From Arthrobacter wenxiniae (lineage in GTDB: Bacteria > Actinomycetota > Actinomycetes > Actinomycetales > Micrococcaceae), in NCBI RefSeq assembly GCF_013376105.1, contig NZ_JAAMFM010000041.1, positions 1 through 33,947 of the forward strand: 33,947 nt of DNA, given 5' to 3'. The notes under the pieces were generated by a model. The model was not told the DNA's origin. It saw only the letters and a list, made by a program, of their open reading frames with translations, and did not search any database. Below are positions 26,884 through 33,947 of the stretch, piece by piece (the first letter of the stretch is position 1; each line of letters starts with the position of its first letter). A program made the position numbers and the translations under genes.

Positions 26884-27486
26884 TCAGCTGGGCCACTCGC
26901 CGCGCTTGACCATCGGCTTGGGAAGTCGCAGCCGGCGGAACTGCAGGGAACGCATGGTGCCGTACCAGATCACGCCGTGGTCCACGGTCTTGAACTTCTC
27001 GACCAGCTTGCGCTTGAGCTTGCGGGACATGAACCAGGCATCAACGGCCACACCGGCCACCATGACCCAGAACAGCATGAAGATGTAAATTTGCGAGTTG
27101 TTCGTGGGCGGGATGACCACGGTCAGGATCACGATGGCCAGTGCCACGAACATGACGTATTCGCCGAGGCTGAAGCGGGCGTCCACGAAGTCGCGGGCGT
27201 AGCGCTTCTGCGGGCCCTTGTCGCGGATCGGCAGGAAGCGCTCCTCGCCGGTGTCGAGGGCGCGGCGCATGCGGGCCTGCTCCTCCCGCCGGGCGTCCCG
27301 GGCAGCTTCCTTGGCTGCGGCACGGTCGTTGGGAACCAGCGGGCGCTTGCGGGCTGCCTCCTGTTCCCTGCGCGACGGCGTGGGCACGCCCTTGGCCGAT
27401 TGGGGGTCCCTGGACCTGTCAATCGATTCGGAGGAGGCAGGCGCGGCCTGCGGGTCGGGGGCTTGATCTTTCTTACGTCCAAACAC
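26884..27486 (-). CDS. DUF3043 domain-containing membrane protein
   Basis: Actinobacterial protein family of unknown function; 200 residues. The first 100 are charged and likely disordered or helical (rich in Arg, Ala, Glu, with a segment of repeated EAARDARREEQARMRRA type). Two membrane segments follow (about 109-126 and 133-152), and then a basic C terminus (SRKLKRKLVEKFK and a final KPMVKRGEWPS). The N terminus FGRKKDQ is typical of the family. The start is GTG at 27484-27486 with a poor ribosome site. It diverges from the M20 peptidase with 71 bases between starts. Confidence 0.88.
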   Translation of the reverse strand: MFGRKKDQAPDPQAAPASSESIDRSRDPQSAKGVPTPSRREQEAARKRPLVPNDRAAAKEAARDARREEQARMRRALDTGEERFLPIRDKGPQKRYARDFVDARFSLGEYVMFVALAIVILTVVIPPTNNSQIYIFMLFWVMVAGVAVDAWFMSRKLKRKLVEKFKTVDHGVIWYGTMRSLQFRRLRLPKPMVKRGEWPS

Positions 27487-27557
27487 CCGTAAAGGATACC
27501 CCGGAAGCGCGCCGCCGCTTGACGGGGGCGTGTGATGGCGGCGGTAGGCTGGATTTC

Positions 27558-28988
27558 ATGACTGAAGATACCCATCCCGTGTCCTCCTCCGGCCTTGGCG
27601 CCGGAGTCCCCGTCGACGCCCTGCGCGGCAGCGTGGGCCGCAGATTCGGTGCGACAGTGGCCGAACTCAAGGAACTCGTCGCCATTCCGGGCATCGCCTG
27701 GGACGCCTTTGACGCCGCCCAGCTTGACCGCAGCGCCGAGGCGGTGGCGGCGCTGGTGCGCGGACTGGGCCTGGACGATGTGCAGGTACTGCGCGTCAAC
27801 AAGGAGGACGGGACGCCGGGCGGACCCGCAGTCGTCGCCCGGAAGCCGGCACGGCCCGGCTATCCCACCGTGGTCCTCTACGCCCACCACGACGTGCAGC
27901 CGCCGGCGGACCTGTCGCTCTGGGAGACCGAGCCGTTCACCGCCGTCGAAAGGGACGGCCGGCTGTTTGGCCGCGGCGCCGCGGACGACAAGGCGGGCAT
28001 CATGGCCCACATCGGTGCCATGCGTGCGCTGTCCGAGGTCCTGGGCGCGGACTTCGGCCTCGGGGTGACTTTGTTCATCGAGGGCGAGGAAGAGGCGGGT
28101 TCGCCCACCTTCCGCACTTTCCTGCAGACTTACCGCGAGCTCCTCGCCGGCGACGTGATCGTCGTCGCCGATTCCTCCAACTGGAAGGTGGGCGTCCCGG
28201 CCCTGACCACCAGCCTGCGCGGCCTGGTGGACGGCACCGTGGAGGTCCGGGTGCTCCGGCACGCCGTGCACTCAGGCATGTTCGGCGGCCCAATCCTGGA
28301 CGCCCCCACGCTGCTTTCCCGCCTGATTGCCACCTTCCACGACGACGCCGGATCCGTCGCCATCGAGGGACTCACCTCCGGCGGGCATGCGGACCTGGAT
28401 TACCCGGAGGAGACCTTTCGTGCCGACGCCGCGGTGCTGGACGGCGTCCGCCTTGCCGGCACGGGGAGCATCACCTCGCGCCTGTGGGACAAGCCGGCCC
28501 TGTCCGTCATCGGCATGGACATCCCTTCCGTGGCCATGAGCTCGAACACGCTGCTGCCGGCGGCCCGCGCCAAGATCAGCGTGCGGCTGGCCCCCGGACA
28601 AGACCCCGACGCGGCCATGGCTGCCCTCGACGCCCACGTGCAGCGCCACGCCCCGTTTGGCGCGCGCACGACCTTCATCCCGGGGGAAGCCGGCCAGCCG
28701 TTCGCCACGGACACGGGCGCCCCGGCGGCACAGACCGCGCTGTGGGCGCTGGGGGAGTCCTGGGGCGTTCCTGCCGTCGAGAGCGGCATGGGCGGTTCCA
28801 TTCCCTTCATCGCCGACCTGAACGAGGTGTTCCCGTCGGCCCAAATCCTGGTGACCGGCGTCGAGGACCCCGACTCCCGGGCGCACAGCGCCAACGAATC
28901 GCTGCACCTGGGCGACTTTGAAAAGGCGATCGTTGCGGAGGCGCTCCTGCTGGCCGCCGTGAACGCGTCCATGAACGAGCCCCGCTAG
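27558..28988 (+). CDS. M20 family dipeptidase
   Basis: Zinc-dependent dipeptidase/carboxypeptidase of the M20 (ArgE/DapE/CNDP-like) family; 476 residues. The first metal motif is YAHHDVQPP (109-116). GRGAADDKAG (138-147) supplies the bridging Asp. FIEGEEEAGSP (about 173-183) carries the catalytic Glu and next ligand. A dimerisation/lid domain sits in the middle (about 205-370), and an AHSANESLHLG end region gives the last ligand. It is probably cytoplasmic and involved in peptide turnover. I chose ATG at 27558; the earlier in-frame ATG-like start at 27519 lies in non-coding-looking sequence. Confidence 0.93.
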   Translation: MTEDTHPVSSSGLGAGVPVDALRGSVGRRFGATVAELKELVAIPGIAWDAFDAAQLDRSAEAVAALVRGLGLDDVQVLRVNKEDGTPGGPAVVARKPARPGYPTVVLYAHHDVQPPADLSLWETEPFTAVERDGRLFGRGAADDKAGIMAHIGAMRALSEVLGADFGLGVTLFIEGEEEAGSPTFRTFLQTYRELLAGDVIVVADSSNWKVGVPALTTSLRGLVDGTVEVRVLRHAVHSGMFGGPILDAPTLLSRLIATFHDDAGSVAIEGLTSGGHADLDYPEETFRADAAVLDGVRLAGTGSITSRLWDKPALSVIGMDIPSVAMSSNTLLPAARAKISVRLAPGQDPDAAMAALDAHVQRHAPFGARTTFIPGEAGQPFATDTGAPAAQTALWALGESWGVPAVESGMGGSIPFIADLNEVFPSAQILVTGVEDPDSRAHSANESLHLGDFEKAIVAEALLLAAVNASMNEPR

Positions 28989-29107
28989 CACTTTCATGAC
29001 GGGGAAGGTGAGGCGGGGAACACAAACGGGCCCTGCATGGTTGCCAAGGTTAGCGCCCGTGCCGGGCCCGACGTAGCATGTATTTGTACCCCACGTAAGG
29101 AAATGCC

Positions 29108-29491
29108 ATGACTGCAAATGTCCACGAAGAAACCACAGCTTCCCTTGATGTGGCCGAACTGCCCGCCCACGGCGTGCTGATCAGCGACGTCGCCGCCGGG
29201 AAGGTCCGCAGCCTGCTTGAACAGGAAGGCCGCACCGACCTGCGCCTGCGCGTCGCCGTGCAGCCGGGCGGATGCTCCGGCCTGATCTACCAGCTGTACT
29301 TTGACGAGCGGCTCCTGGACGGGGACGCGGTCCGTGAGTTTGACGGCGTCGAGGTCGTCATCGACAAGATGAGCGTGCCCTACCTCGATGGCGCCAGCAT
29401 CGACTTTGAAGACACCATTTCAAAGCAGGGTTTCACCATCGACAACCCGAACGCCGGGGGCTCCTGTGCCTGCGGCGACTCGTTCCACTGA
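29108..29491 (+). CDS. erpA: Iron-sulfur cluster insertion protein ErpA (A-type carrier)
   Basis: A-type carrier that hands Fe-S clusters to apoproteins. The 127-residue product has the HesB/IscA fold with the three conserved Cys: C56 (PGGCSG) and C120/C122 (SCACGDSFH) near the C terminus. A short N-terminal extension precedes the core. The ATG at 29108 has AAGGA 6 bases upstream. It lies just upstream of the cytochrome oxidase genes, as in other actinobacteria. A hairpin-bearing gap of 182 bases separates them, so they are probably separate transcripts. Confidence 0.95.
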   Translation: MTANVHEETTASLDVAELPAHGVLISDVAAGKVRSLLEQEGRTDLRLRVAVQPGGCSGLIYQLYFDERLLDGDAVREFDGVEVVIDKMSVPYLDGASIDFEDTISKQGFTIDNPNAGGSCACGDSFH

Positions 29492-29673
29492 CAAAGCCTT
29501 ATACCTGATGCAGGGCCGATCGGCGGATTTTCACTTTTCGCCGCCGACGCACGGTGGGTTTGGTGCGCATTTTGCGCGCCATGGCGGTAAGCTCTACATC
29601 GAGTAGTAAAACCCGTTTCGCGCCGCAGGCACTTGGCCTGCCCGGTGCGCAGTAACAAGAGGAAGGGCCGTCT
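29492..29673. promoter_or_regulatory. erpA-ctaC intergenic region with hairpins and possible promoter
   Basis: Two small dyads are visible: TCGGCGG with CCGCCGA across a 14-base loop (about 29520-29547), and TGGTGCGC with GCGCGCCA across an ATTTT loop (about 29561-29581). The first may end erpA transcription. TTGCGC followed 17 bases later by TACATC is a possible ctaC promoter. These calls are weak individually. Confidence 0.35.
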
Positions 29674-30543
29674 GTGAGTTCGCAGGACCGAACCGGCAGC
29701 CGACGCGCAAAAGTCATCCCCATAGCGGGGCTGGCGATTGCCGGAGCGTTAGCTTTGTCTGGATGTACGGCAGAGAATAAGAATGGCTGGTTGCCGTCGA
29801 CGCGAGAGACCACCAACCACACGGCAGGGATCATTGACCTGTGGGTCAATACCTGGATCACGGTCTTGATCATCGGCCTGATTACGTGGGGCCTGATCAT
29901 TTGGTGCATCATCGCCTACCGCCGCCGCAAGGGCGCCACCGGCTTCCCGCGCCAGACCAGCTACAACCTCCCGCTGGAGGTCTTCTACGTGTTGGTGCCT
30001 CTGTTCATGGTGCTGGTGTTCTTCCACTTCACCGACGTGCAGCAGCAATCCATCAACGCCCGCGTGGACCATCCGGACGTCACCATTGACGTCCGGGCCA
30101 AGCAATGGTCGTGGGATTTCAACTACCTGCAGGGTCCCAACGTGCCTGAGGGCGTATACGACGTTGGCGTCCAGGCCCAGCTCGACGGAACGGCGATCGA
30201 CAAGTCGAAGTTCCCCACCCTTTACCTGCCGATCAACAAAAGTGTTGAACTGCAGCTGAACTCCCGCGACGTCGTCCACTCGTTCTGGGTGCCGGCGTTC
30301 CTGGACAAGAAGGACGTCCTGCCCGGTGTCACCAACTACATGACCCTTACGCCGACCGCCCTGGGCGAGTACGACGGCAAGTGCGCGGAGCTGTGCGGCG
30401 AGTACCACTCGGAGATGCTCTTCAACGTCAAGGTGGTCACGCAGGCCGAGTTTGATGCGCACCTTGCGTCCTTGAAGGCCAAGGGCCAGACGGGCGACCT
30501 TGGCAACAAGTACGACCGCAATCCGAATCTGAACCAGAAGTAG
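29674..30543 (+). CDS. ctaC: Cytochrome c oxidase subunit II
   Basis: Electron-entry subunit of the aa3-type terminal oxidase; its CuA centre takes electrons from cytochrome c, in actinobacteria from the fused diheme QcrC of a bcc-aa3 supercomplex. The 289-residue product has a lipoprotein signal with lipobox LSGC (C31) and two membrane helices (about 60-80 and 100-119). The cupredoxin domain has CuA ligands H202, C237, E239, C241, H245 and M248 ([13 protein letters not shown]). The GTG at 29674 has AGAGGAAGG upstream. It is the first gene of ctaC-ctaD-ctaF, with ctaD starting 13 bases after its stop. Confidence 0.96.
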   Translation: MSSQDRTGSRRAKVIPIAGLAIAGALALSGCTAENKNGWLPSTRETTNHTAGIIDLWVNTWITVLIIGLITWGLIIWCIIAYRRRKGATGFPRQTSYNLPLEVFYVLVPLFMVLVFFHFTDVQQQSINARVDHPDVTIDVRAKQWSWDFNYLQGPNVPEGVYDVGVQAQLDGTAIDKSKFPTLYLPINKSVELQLNSRDVVHSFWVPAFLDKKDVLPGVTNYMTLTPTALGEYDGKCAELCGEYHSEMLFNVKVVTQAEFDAHLASLKAKGQTGDLGNKYDRNPNLNQK

Positions 30544-30556
30544 GGGGGAGAGGAAA

Positions 30557-32263
30557 GTGTCTACACTCGAGTACTCGGCAACCGAATTGAATTCGGCTGC
30601 ACCTAGGGTGGTCCCCGTGTCCAAGGGACGCATCGTCGTCAACTGGATTACGTCCACCGACCACAAGACGATCGGATACATGTACCTGATCTCTTCATTC
30701 ATCTTCTTCTGTCTTGGTGGCGTCATGGCGCTCATCATTCGGGCGGAGCTGTTTGAGCCCGGCATGCAGATCCTGCAGACGAAGGACCAGTACAACCAGC
30801 TGTTCACCATGCACGGCACCATCATGCTGCTCATGTTTGCCACCCCACTGTTTGCGGGCTTCGCCAACGTGATCATGCCCCTGCAGATCGGTGCGCCCGA
30901 CGTCGCCTTCCCGCGGCTCAACGCGCTGGCGTTCTGGTTCTTCCTCTTCGGCAGCACCATCGCCGTCTCCGGCTTCATCACCCCCCAGGGTGCCGCGGCG
31001 TTTGGCTGGTTTGCCTATGCGCCGCTGTCCAACACCACCTTCAGTCCCGGCGTGGGCGGGGACCTGTGGGTGTTTGGCCTTGCCCTTTCCGGTTTTGGAA
31101 CCATCCTTGGTTCGGTCAACTTCATCACCACCATCATCACCCTGCGGGCTCCCGGCATGACGATGTGGCGCATGCCCATCTTCACGTGGAACACGCTCAT
31201 CACGGCCATCCTGGTCCTCATGGCGTTCCCCCCGCTGGCCGCGGCCCTGTTTGCCCTCGGTGCGGACCGGCGCTTTGGGGCGCACATCTTTGACCCGGAA
31301 AACGGCGGCGCCATGCTGTGGCAGCACCTGTTCTGGTTCTTTGGGCACCCCGAGGTGTACATCATCGCCTTGCCGTTCTTCGGCATCGTGTCGGAGATTT
31401 TCCCCGTCTTCAGCCGAAAGCCCATCTTTGGCTACAAGGGCCTGGTCTTCGCCACCATTTCCATTGCCGCCCTGTCCGTGACCGTGTGGGCACACCACAT
31501 GTACGTCACCGGCCAGGTAATGCTGCCGTTCTTCTCCTTCATGACGATGCTGATCGCCGTTCCGACGGGCGTGAAGTTCTTCAACTGGATCGGCACCATG
31601 TGGCGGGGCTCGCTGACCTTTGAGACCCCCATGCTGTGGAGCCTGGGCTTCATCGTCACCTTCCTGTTTGGCGGCCTGACGGGGATCATCCTGGCCTCAC
31701 CGCCGCTGGACTTCCACGTCTCGGACACTTATTTTGTGGTGGCCCACTTCCACTACGTCGTTTTCGGAACCGTTGTGTTCGCCATGTTTGCCGGCTTCTA
31801 CTTCTGGTGGCCAAAGTTCACCGGCAAGATGCTCAATGAGCGCCTGGGCAAGATCCACTTCTGGATGCTGTTCCTGGGCTTCCATGGCACATTCCTGATC
31901 CAGCACTGGCTGGGTGTCCTGGGCATGCCGCGCCGCTACGCGGACTACCTGCCGCAGGATGGCTTCACCTGGATGAACCAGTTCTCGACCATCTCCTCCT
32001 TCGTGCTCGGCGCGTCCATGATCCCCTGGTTCTGGAACGTCTACATCACGTGGCGCAGCGCCAAGAAGGTCGAAGTTGACGATCCTTGGGGATTTGGCGC
32101 CTCGCTGGAATGGGCCACATCCTGCCCGCCGCCGCGGCACAACTTCACCTCGCTGCCGCGCATCCGTTCCGAGCGTCCCGCCCTGGACCTGCACCATCCG
32201 GAACTGGCTCCGCACTATCAACCGGCACCCGTGACCGCTTCATCGAAGGGAGCAGCCCAGTGA
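30557..32263 (+). CDS. ctaD: Cytochrome c oxidase subunit I
   Basis: Catalytic subunit that reduces O2 to water and pumps protons. The 568 residues form about 12 membrane helices. Heme ligands are H86 (TMHGTIM), H397 and H399 (AHFHYVVFG). CuB ligands are H264 (FFGHPEVYI), with Tyr268 of the His-Tyr crosslink, and H313/H314. Lys340 in TGVKFFNW matches the K-channel. The GTG at 30557 has GGGGAGAGG upstream. The stop overlaps the ctaF GTG (GTGA, 4 bases). The short cytoplasmic tail is typical of actinobacterial forms. Confidence 0.97.
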   Translation: MSTLEYSATELNSAAPRVVPVSKGRIVVNWITSTDHKTIGYMYLISSFIFFCLGGVMALIIRAELFEPGMQILQTKDQYNQLFTMHGTIMLLMFATPLFAGFANVIMPLQIGAPDVAFPRLNALAFWFFLFGSTIAVSGFITPQGAAAFGWFAYAPLSNTTFSPGVGGDLWVFGLALSGFGTILGSVNFITTIITLRAPGMTMWRMPIFTWNTLITAILVLMAFPPLAAALFALGADRRFGAHIFDPENGGAMLWQHLFWFFGHPEVYIIALPFFGIVSEIFPVFSRKPIFGYKGLVFATISIAALSVTVWAHHMYVTGQVMLPFFSFMTMLIAVPTGVKFFNWIGTMWRGSLTFETPMLWSLGFIVTFLFGGLTGIILASPPLDFHVSDTYFVVAHFHYVVFGTVVFAMFAGFYFWWPKFTGKMLNERLGKIHFWMLFLGFHGTFLIQHWLGVLGMPRRYADYLPQDGFTWMNQFSTISSFVLGASMIPWFWNVYITWRSAKKVEVDDPWGFGASLEWATSCPPPRHNFTSLPRIRSERPALDLHHPELAPHYQPAPVTASSKGAAQ

Positions 32264-32661
32264 AGGTGGAAGCTTGGCTCTTTATGCTGGTCGGGGCGTT
32301 CTTCATCCCCGTGGGGACCGTCTACGGGTTCATGGTCAACTGGCAGGAGCACGTGGGCTTCCTGGCCCTGTTCCTGGTTGCCGGCCTGTGCCTGATGATC
32401 GGCGTGTACCTGTACTACACTGGCAACCGCGTCGGGCCCCGCCCCGAAGACCGCGTGGATGCTGAAATCCACGAAGGCTCCGGTGAACAGGGGCACTTCA
32501 GCCCCTGGAGCTGGTGGCCCCTGGTGCTCGGCCTGGCCTGTGCAACGGGCTTCATGGGCCTGGCAGTGGGCTGGTGGGTCCTGTTCCTCGGGGCCGGCCT
32601 GGCCGTGATTGCCCTGGTCGGCTGGGTGTACGAATACAGCCGCGGGGACCACGCCCACTAA
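32260..32661 (+). CDS. ctaF: Cytochrome c oxidase subunit 4 (actinobacterial CtaF)
   Basis: Small accessory subunit specific to actinobacterial aa3 oxidase. The 133 residues match the family (about 130-140), with four membrane helices (about 5-25, 33-53, 86-104 and 106-124) and a charged loop between the second and third. The GTG at 32260 overlaps the ctaD stop by 4 bases, with AAGGGAG 7 bases upstream, so it is translated with ctaD. A 21-bp terminator 30 bases beyond its stop ends the operon. ctaE and the qcr genes are not in this window. Confidence 0.94.
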   Translation: MKVEAWLFMLVGAFFIPVGTVYGFMVNWQEHVGFLALFLVAGLCLMIGVYLYYTGNRVGPRPEDRVDAEIHEGSGEQGHFSPWSWWPLVLGLACATGFMGLAVGWWVLFLGAGLAVIALVGWVYEYSRGDHAH

Positions 32662-32691
32662 GCATTGCCTGGGCGTCAAAGCCTGAATCAA

Positions 32692-32737
32692 CGAAAGGGC
32701 CCGTCCCCCACTTCACAGTGGGGGACGGGCCCTTTCG
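32692..32737. terminator. Strong bidirectional terminator between ctaF and ptsH
   Basis: Two perfectly complementary 21-base arms (32692-32712 and 32717-32737) enclose the loop TCAC. The stem base is CGAAAG/CTTTCG. It should terminate both the cta operon and the convergent ptsH transcript. Confidence 0.9.
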
Positions 32738-32742
32738 ACATT

Positions 32743-32779
32743 GCCGGGACGCGGGTGCCGGGACGCGGGTGCCGGGACG
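32743..32779. repeat. 14-bp tandem repeat, 2.6 copies
   Basis: GCCGGGACGCGGGT occurs at 32743-32756 and again at 32757-32770, with the first 9 bases repeated at 32771-32779. It lies directly next to the terminator in the ctaF-ptsH gap. No function is evident; length variation by slippage is likely. Confidence 0.9.
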
Positions 32780-32803
32780 TCAAGTGGCGCGGGGTTGGCC
32801 GGC

Positions 32804-33091
32804 TCAGCCCGGCTCGGTCAGGTCCGTGCCCAGCAGTTCGGCCAGGCGGTCCACCGCCGCCCGGACGCTGTCGTCGCCGGCGCCCGTGGCCGCCACGGAA
32901 ATCTCCACTTCGGTGCCGCACCCGAAGTCGGCCGTCATGACCTCCAGGAGTGAGCGCCCGTCAACGGGGTCCAGGCCCTCCTTGGCCAGCAGGATGGGCA
33001 GGCCCGTTTGGTTGACGGCGCGGACAAAGACCGCAGCCGGCCGGGCGTGGAGGCCCACGCTGGTCGCTATGGTGGCTTTCCGGGTGTACAT
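32804..33091 (-). CDS. ptsH: Phosphocarrier protein HPr
   Basis: Small phosphate carrier of the PEP-dependent sugar phosphotransferase system: it receives phosphate from enzyme I and passes it to EIIA proteins. In the 95-residue product, the active-site His is H15 in VGLHARPAAVFV. A Ser at 47 (GRSLLEVMT) aligns with the regulatory Ser46 of classical HPr, although HPr kinase is usually absent in actinobacteria. The ATG at 33091 has AAGGAG 7 bases upstream. It diverges from a GntR/UTRA regulator, so it may be regulated from the shared gap. Enzyme I is not in the window. Confidence 0.94.
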   Translation of the reverse strand: MYTRKATIATSVGLHARPAAVFVRAVNQTGLPILLAKEGLDPVDGRSLLEVMTADFGCGTEVEISVAATGAGDDSVRAAVDRLAELLGTDLTEPG

Positions 33092-33115
33092 TGCTCGCTC
33101 CTTGGCGTTAGTTGG

Positions 33116-33147
33116 TTTACGTAATGAGACTAGTCGTGTTTTAGGCT
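33116..33147. promoter_or_regulatory. Palindromes in the ptsH-gntR divergent promoter region
   Basis: TTACGTAA (33117-33124) and GACTAGTC (33128-33135) are perfect 8-bp palindromes 3 bases apart. On the plus strand TTTACG (33116-33121) and, after 17 bases, TTTTAG, or TAGGCT at 33142, could act as -35 and -10 for the regulator. The dyads would then overlap its promoter, as expected for an operator. Confidence 0.45.
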
Positions 33148-33171
33148 GTCTATCGTCAGCAAAGGAGTTTC

Positions 33172-33947
33172 ATGGGCTATTTGGTGCCTCCGGCGAGCGA
33201 CGTTCCGGGGCAGCTGGAGCGGACCTCCGGCGTCTCTGTCCACATCCAGCTGCGGGAACTGTTCCGGGGCTACATCACCGAGCATGCCAAGGCTGGCAGC
33301 CAGCTCCCGTCCGAGCGCGACCTCGCGCTGCACTTTGGCGTGGCCCGCATGACCGTCAGGCAGGCCATCGAGGCCCTGGTCGATGAGGATCTTTTGGACC
33401 GCGTGGTGGGGGTGGGCACGTTTATTTCCCATCAGAAACTCGACGTCCAGGTCAAGCTGACCTCCTATTCGGAGGAGATGCAGCGCCGAGGCATGCGCCC
33501 GGCGGCCCGGACGCTGTCCTTTGAGCAGATCCCGGCCACGGCCCGCCTGGCGCGCGAACTCCAGATGGAGGAGGGCCAGGCCGTCATCCGTTTCCGGAGG
33601 CTCCTGCTCGCTGACGAGGAGCCCATGAGCGTCGATGAAAACTTCATCCCCGCGTGGCGCGTGCCGGGGATCCTGGAGCAGGGTCCACCCACCTCGCTGT
33701 ACAACCTGCTGAGCGAACGCTATGGGCTGGTCATCGAGTGGGGGGAGGACATTGTGGAGGCCAATGCTGCCACCCCGTCCATTGCCCGGCTCCTCAAGGT
33801 CGACGTCGGTGCCCCGGTCCTGCGGATGGAGCGCCACGCCTATGTGTCCAGATCGTCCGTGGACTACTCCATTTCGTTTTACCGGGCCGACCGCTACAAG
33901 CTGCGTGTGCCCCTGCAGCGGCCTGGAGTTCGCACGCGCCGCAGCTA
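33172..33947 (+). CDS. GntR family transcriptional regulator, HutC/DasR-type (UTRA), truncated by window end
   Basis: The visible 258 codons start at ATG 33172 with AAAGGAG about 5 bases upstream. Residues 20-85 form a winged helix-turn-helix with QLPSERDLALHFGV and ARMTVRQAIEAL, the GntR signature. Residues about 95-245 form the UTRA ligand domain (LTSYSEEMQRRGMRP, LLLADEEPMSVDENFIP, GAPVLRMERHAY, SISFYRADRYKL). The last two bases (TA) could be the beginning of a stop, which would give a complete 258-residue protein. HutC-type members sense small metabolites, and DasR relatives control PTS and aminosugar genes. Its divergent placement beside ptsH makes a PTS-linked role plausible, but this is inference. 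Confidence 0.9.
   Translation, partial: MGYLVPPASDVPGQLERTSGVSVHIQLRELFRGYITEHAKAGSQLPSERDLALHFGVARMTVRQAIEALVDEDLLDRVVGVGTFISHQKLDVQVKLTSYSEEMQRRGMRPAARTLSFEQIPATARLARELQMEEGQAVIRFRRLLLADEEPMSVDENFIPAWRVPGILEQGPPTSLYNLLSERYGLVIEWGEDIVEANAATPSIARLLKVDVGAPVLRMERHAYVSRSSVDYSISFYRADRYKLRVPLQRPGVRTRRS

Noticed and set aside
28989-29107. Possible erpA promoter with TAGCAT at 29074
   Set aside because: The hexamer fits TANNNT, but no convincing -35 lies at 16-19 bases; left unannotated.

Overview
The window is a gene-dense, high-GC chromosomal segment from an actinobacterium, most likely of the family Micrococcaceae (Arthrobacter or a close relative). I base this on protein content and order, very high third-position GC, frequent GTG/TTG starts, a DnaJ2-type hrcA-dnaJ pair, DUF3043 and DUF3097 proteins, an actinobacterial ctaC-ctaD-ctaF oxidase cluster, and a GTG-started leader peptide ahead of leuA. 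I see no phage, insertion sequence, CRISPR array, rRNA or tRNA. This is conserved core genome, not an accessory island.

Layout. (1) 1-3.2 kb: terminator, rpsT (-), an orphan PemK/MazF-like protein (-), then lepA (+) coupled to hemW (+). (2) 4.4-6.0 kb: a 289-base gap rich in inverted repeats, then DUF4870 (-) and DUF3097 (-). (3) 6.1-9.1 kb: a CIRCE operator, hrcA, dnaJ and rsmE (+). (4) 9.1-14.5 kb: a GerMN/Gmad2 lipoprotein (-), then a tightly overlapping phoH-like/ybeY/CNNM-CBS/era cluster (+). (5) 14.5-18.2 kb: an LCP cell-wall protein (+) and an M13 metallopeptidase (-). (6) 18.2-21.9 kb: the leuA leader and leuA, recO and uppS (+). (7) 21.9-25.7 kb: an alpha/beta hydrolase and FAD dehydrogenase pair (-) and pyrD (+). 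(8) 25.7-29.5 kb: aldo/keto reductase (-), DUF3043 (-), M20 dipeptidase (+) and erpA (+). (9) 29.6-33.9 kb: ctaC-ctaD-ctaF (+), a strong bidirectional terminator, ptsH (-) and a GntR/UTRA regulator (+) cut by the window end.

Functional themes: translation and ribosome maturation (rpsT, lepA, rsmE, ybeY, era), protein folding and heat shock (hrcA, dnaJ), heme and respiration (hemW, cytochrome aa3 oxidase, with ErpA for Fe-S delivery), cell envelope (uppS, LCP protein, lipoprotein), and biosynthesis (leuA, pyrD).

I found no unmistakably new system. The best candidates for follow-up are the leuA leader (a 14-codon Leu-run peptide, apparently leaderless, with an 11-bp hairpin over its stop codon), the nested inverted repeats between hemW and DUF4870, the antitoxin-less PemK/MazF protein whose last codons are tandemly repeated beyond its stop, and the palindromes between ptsH and the GntR regulator.
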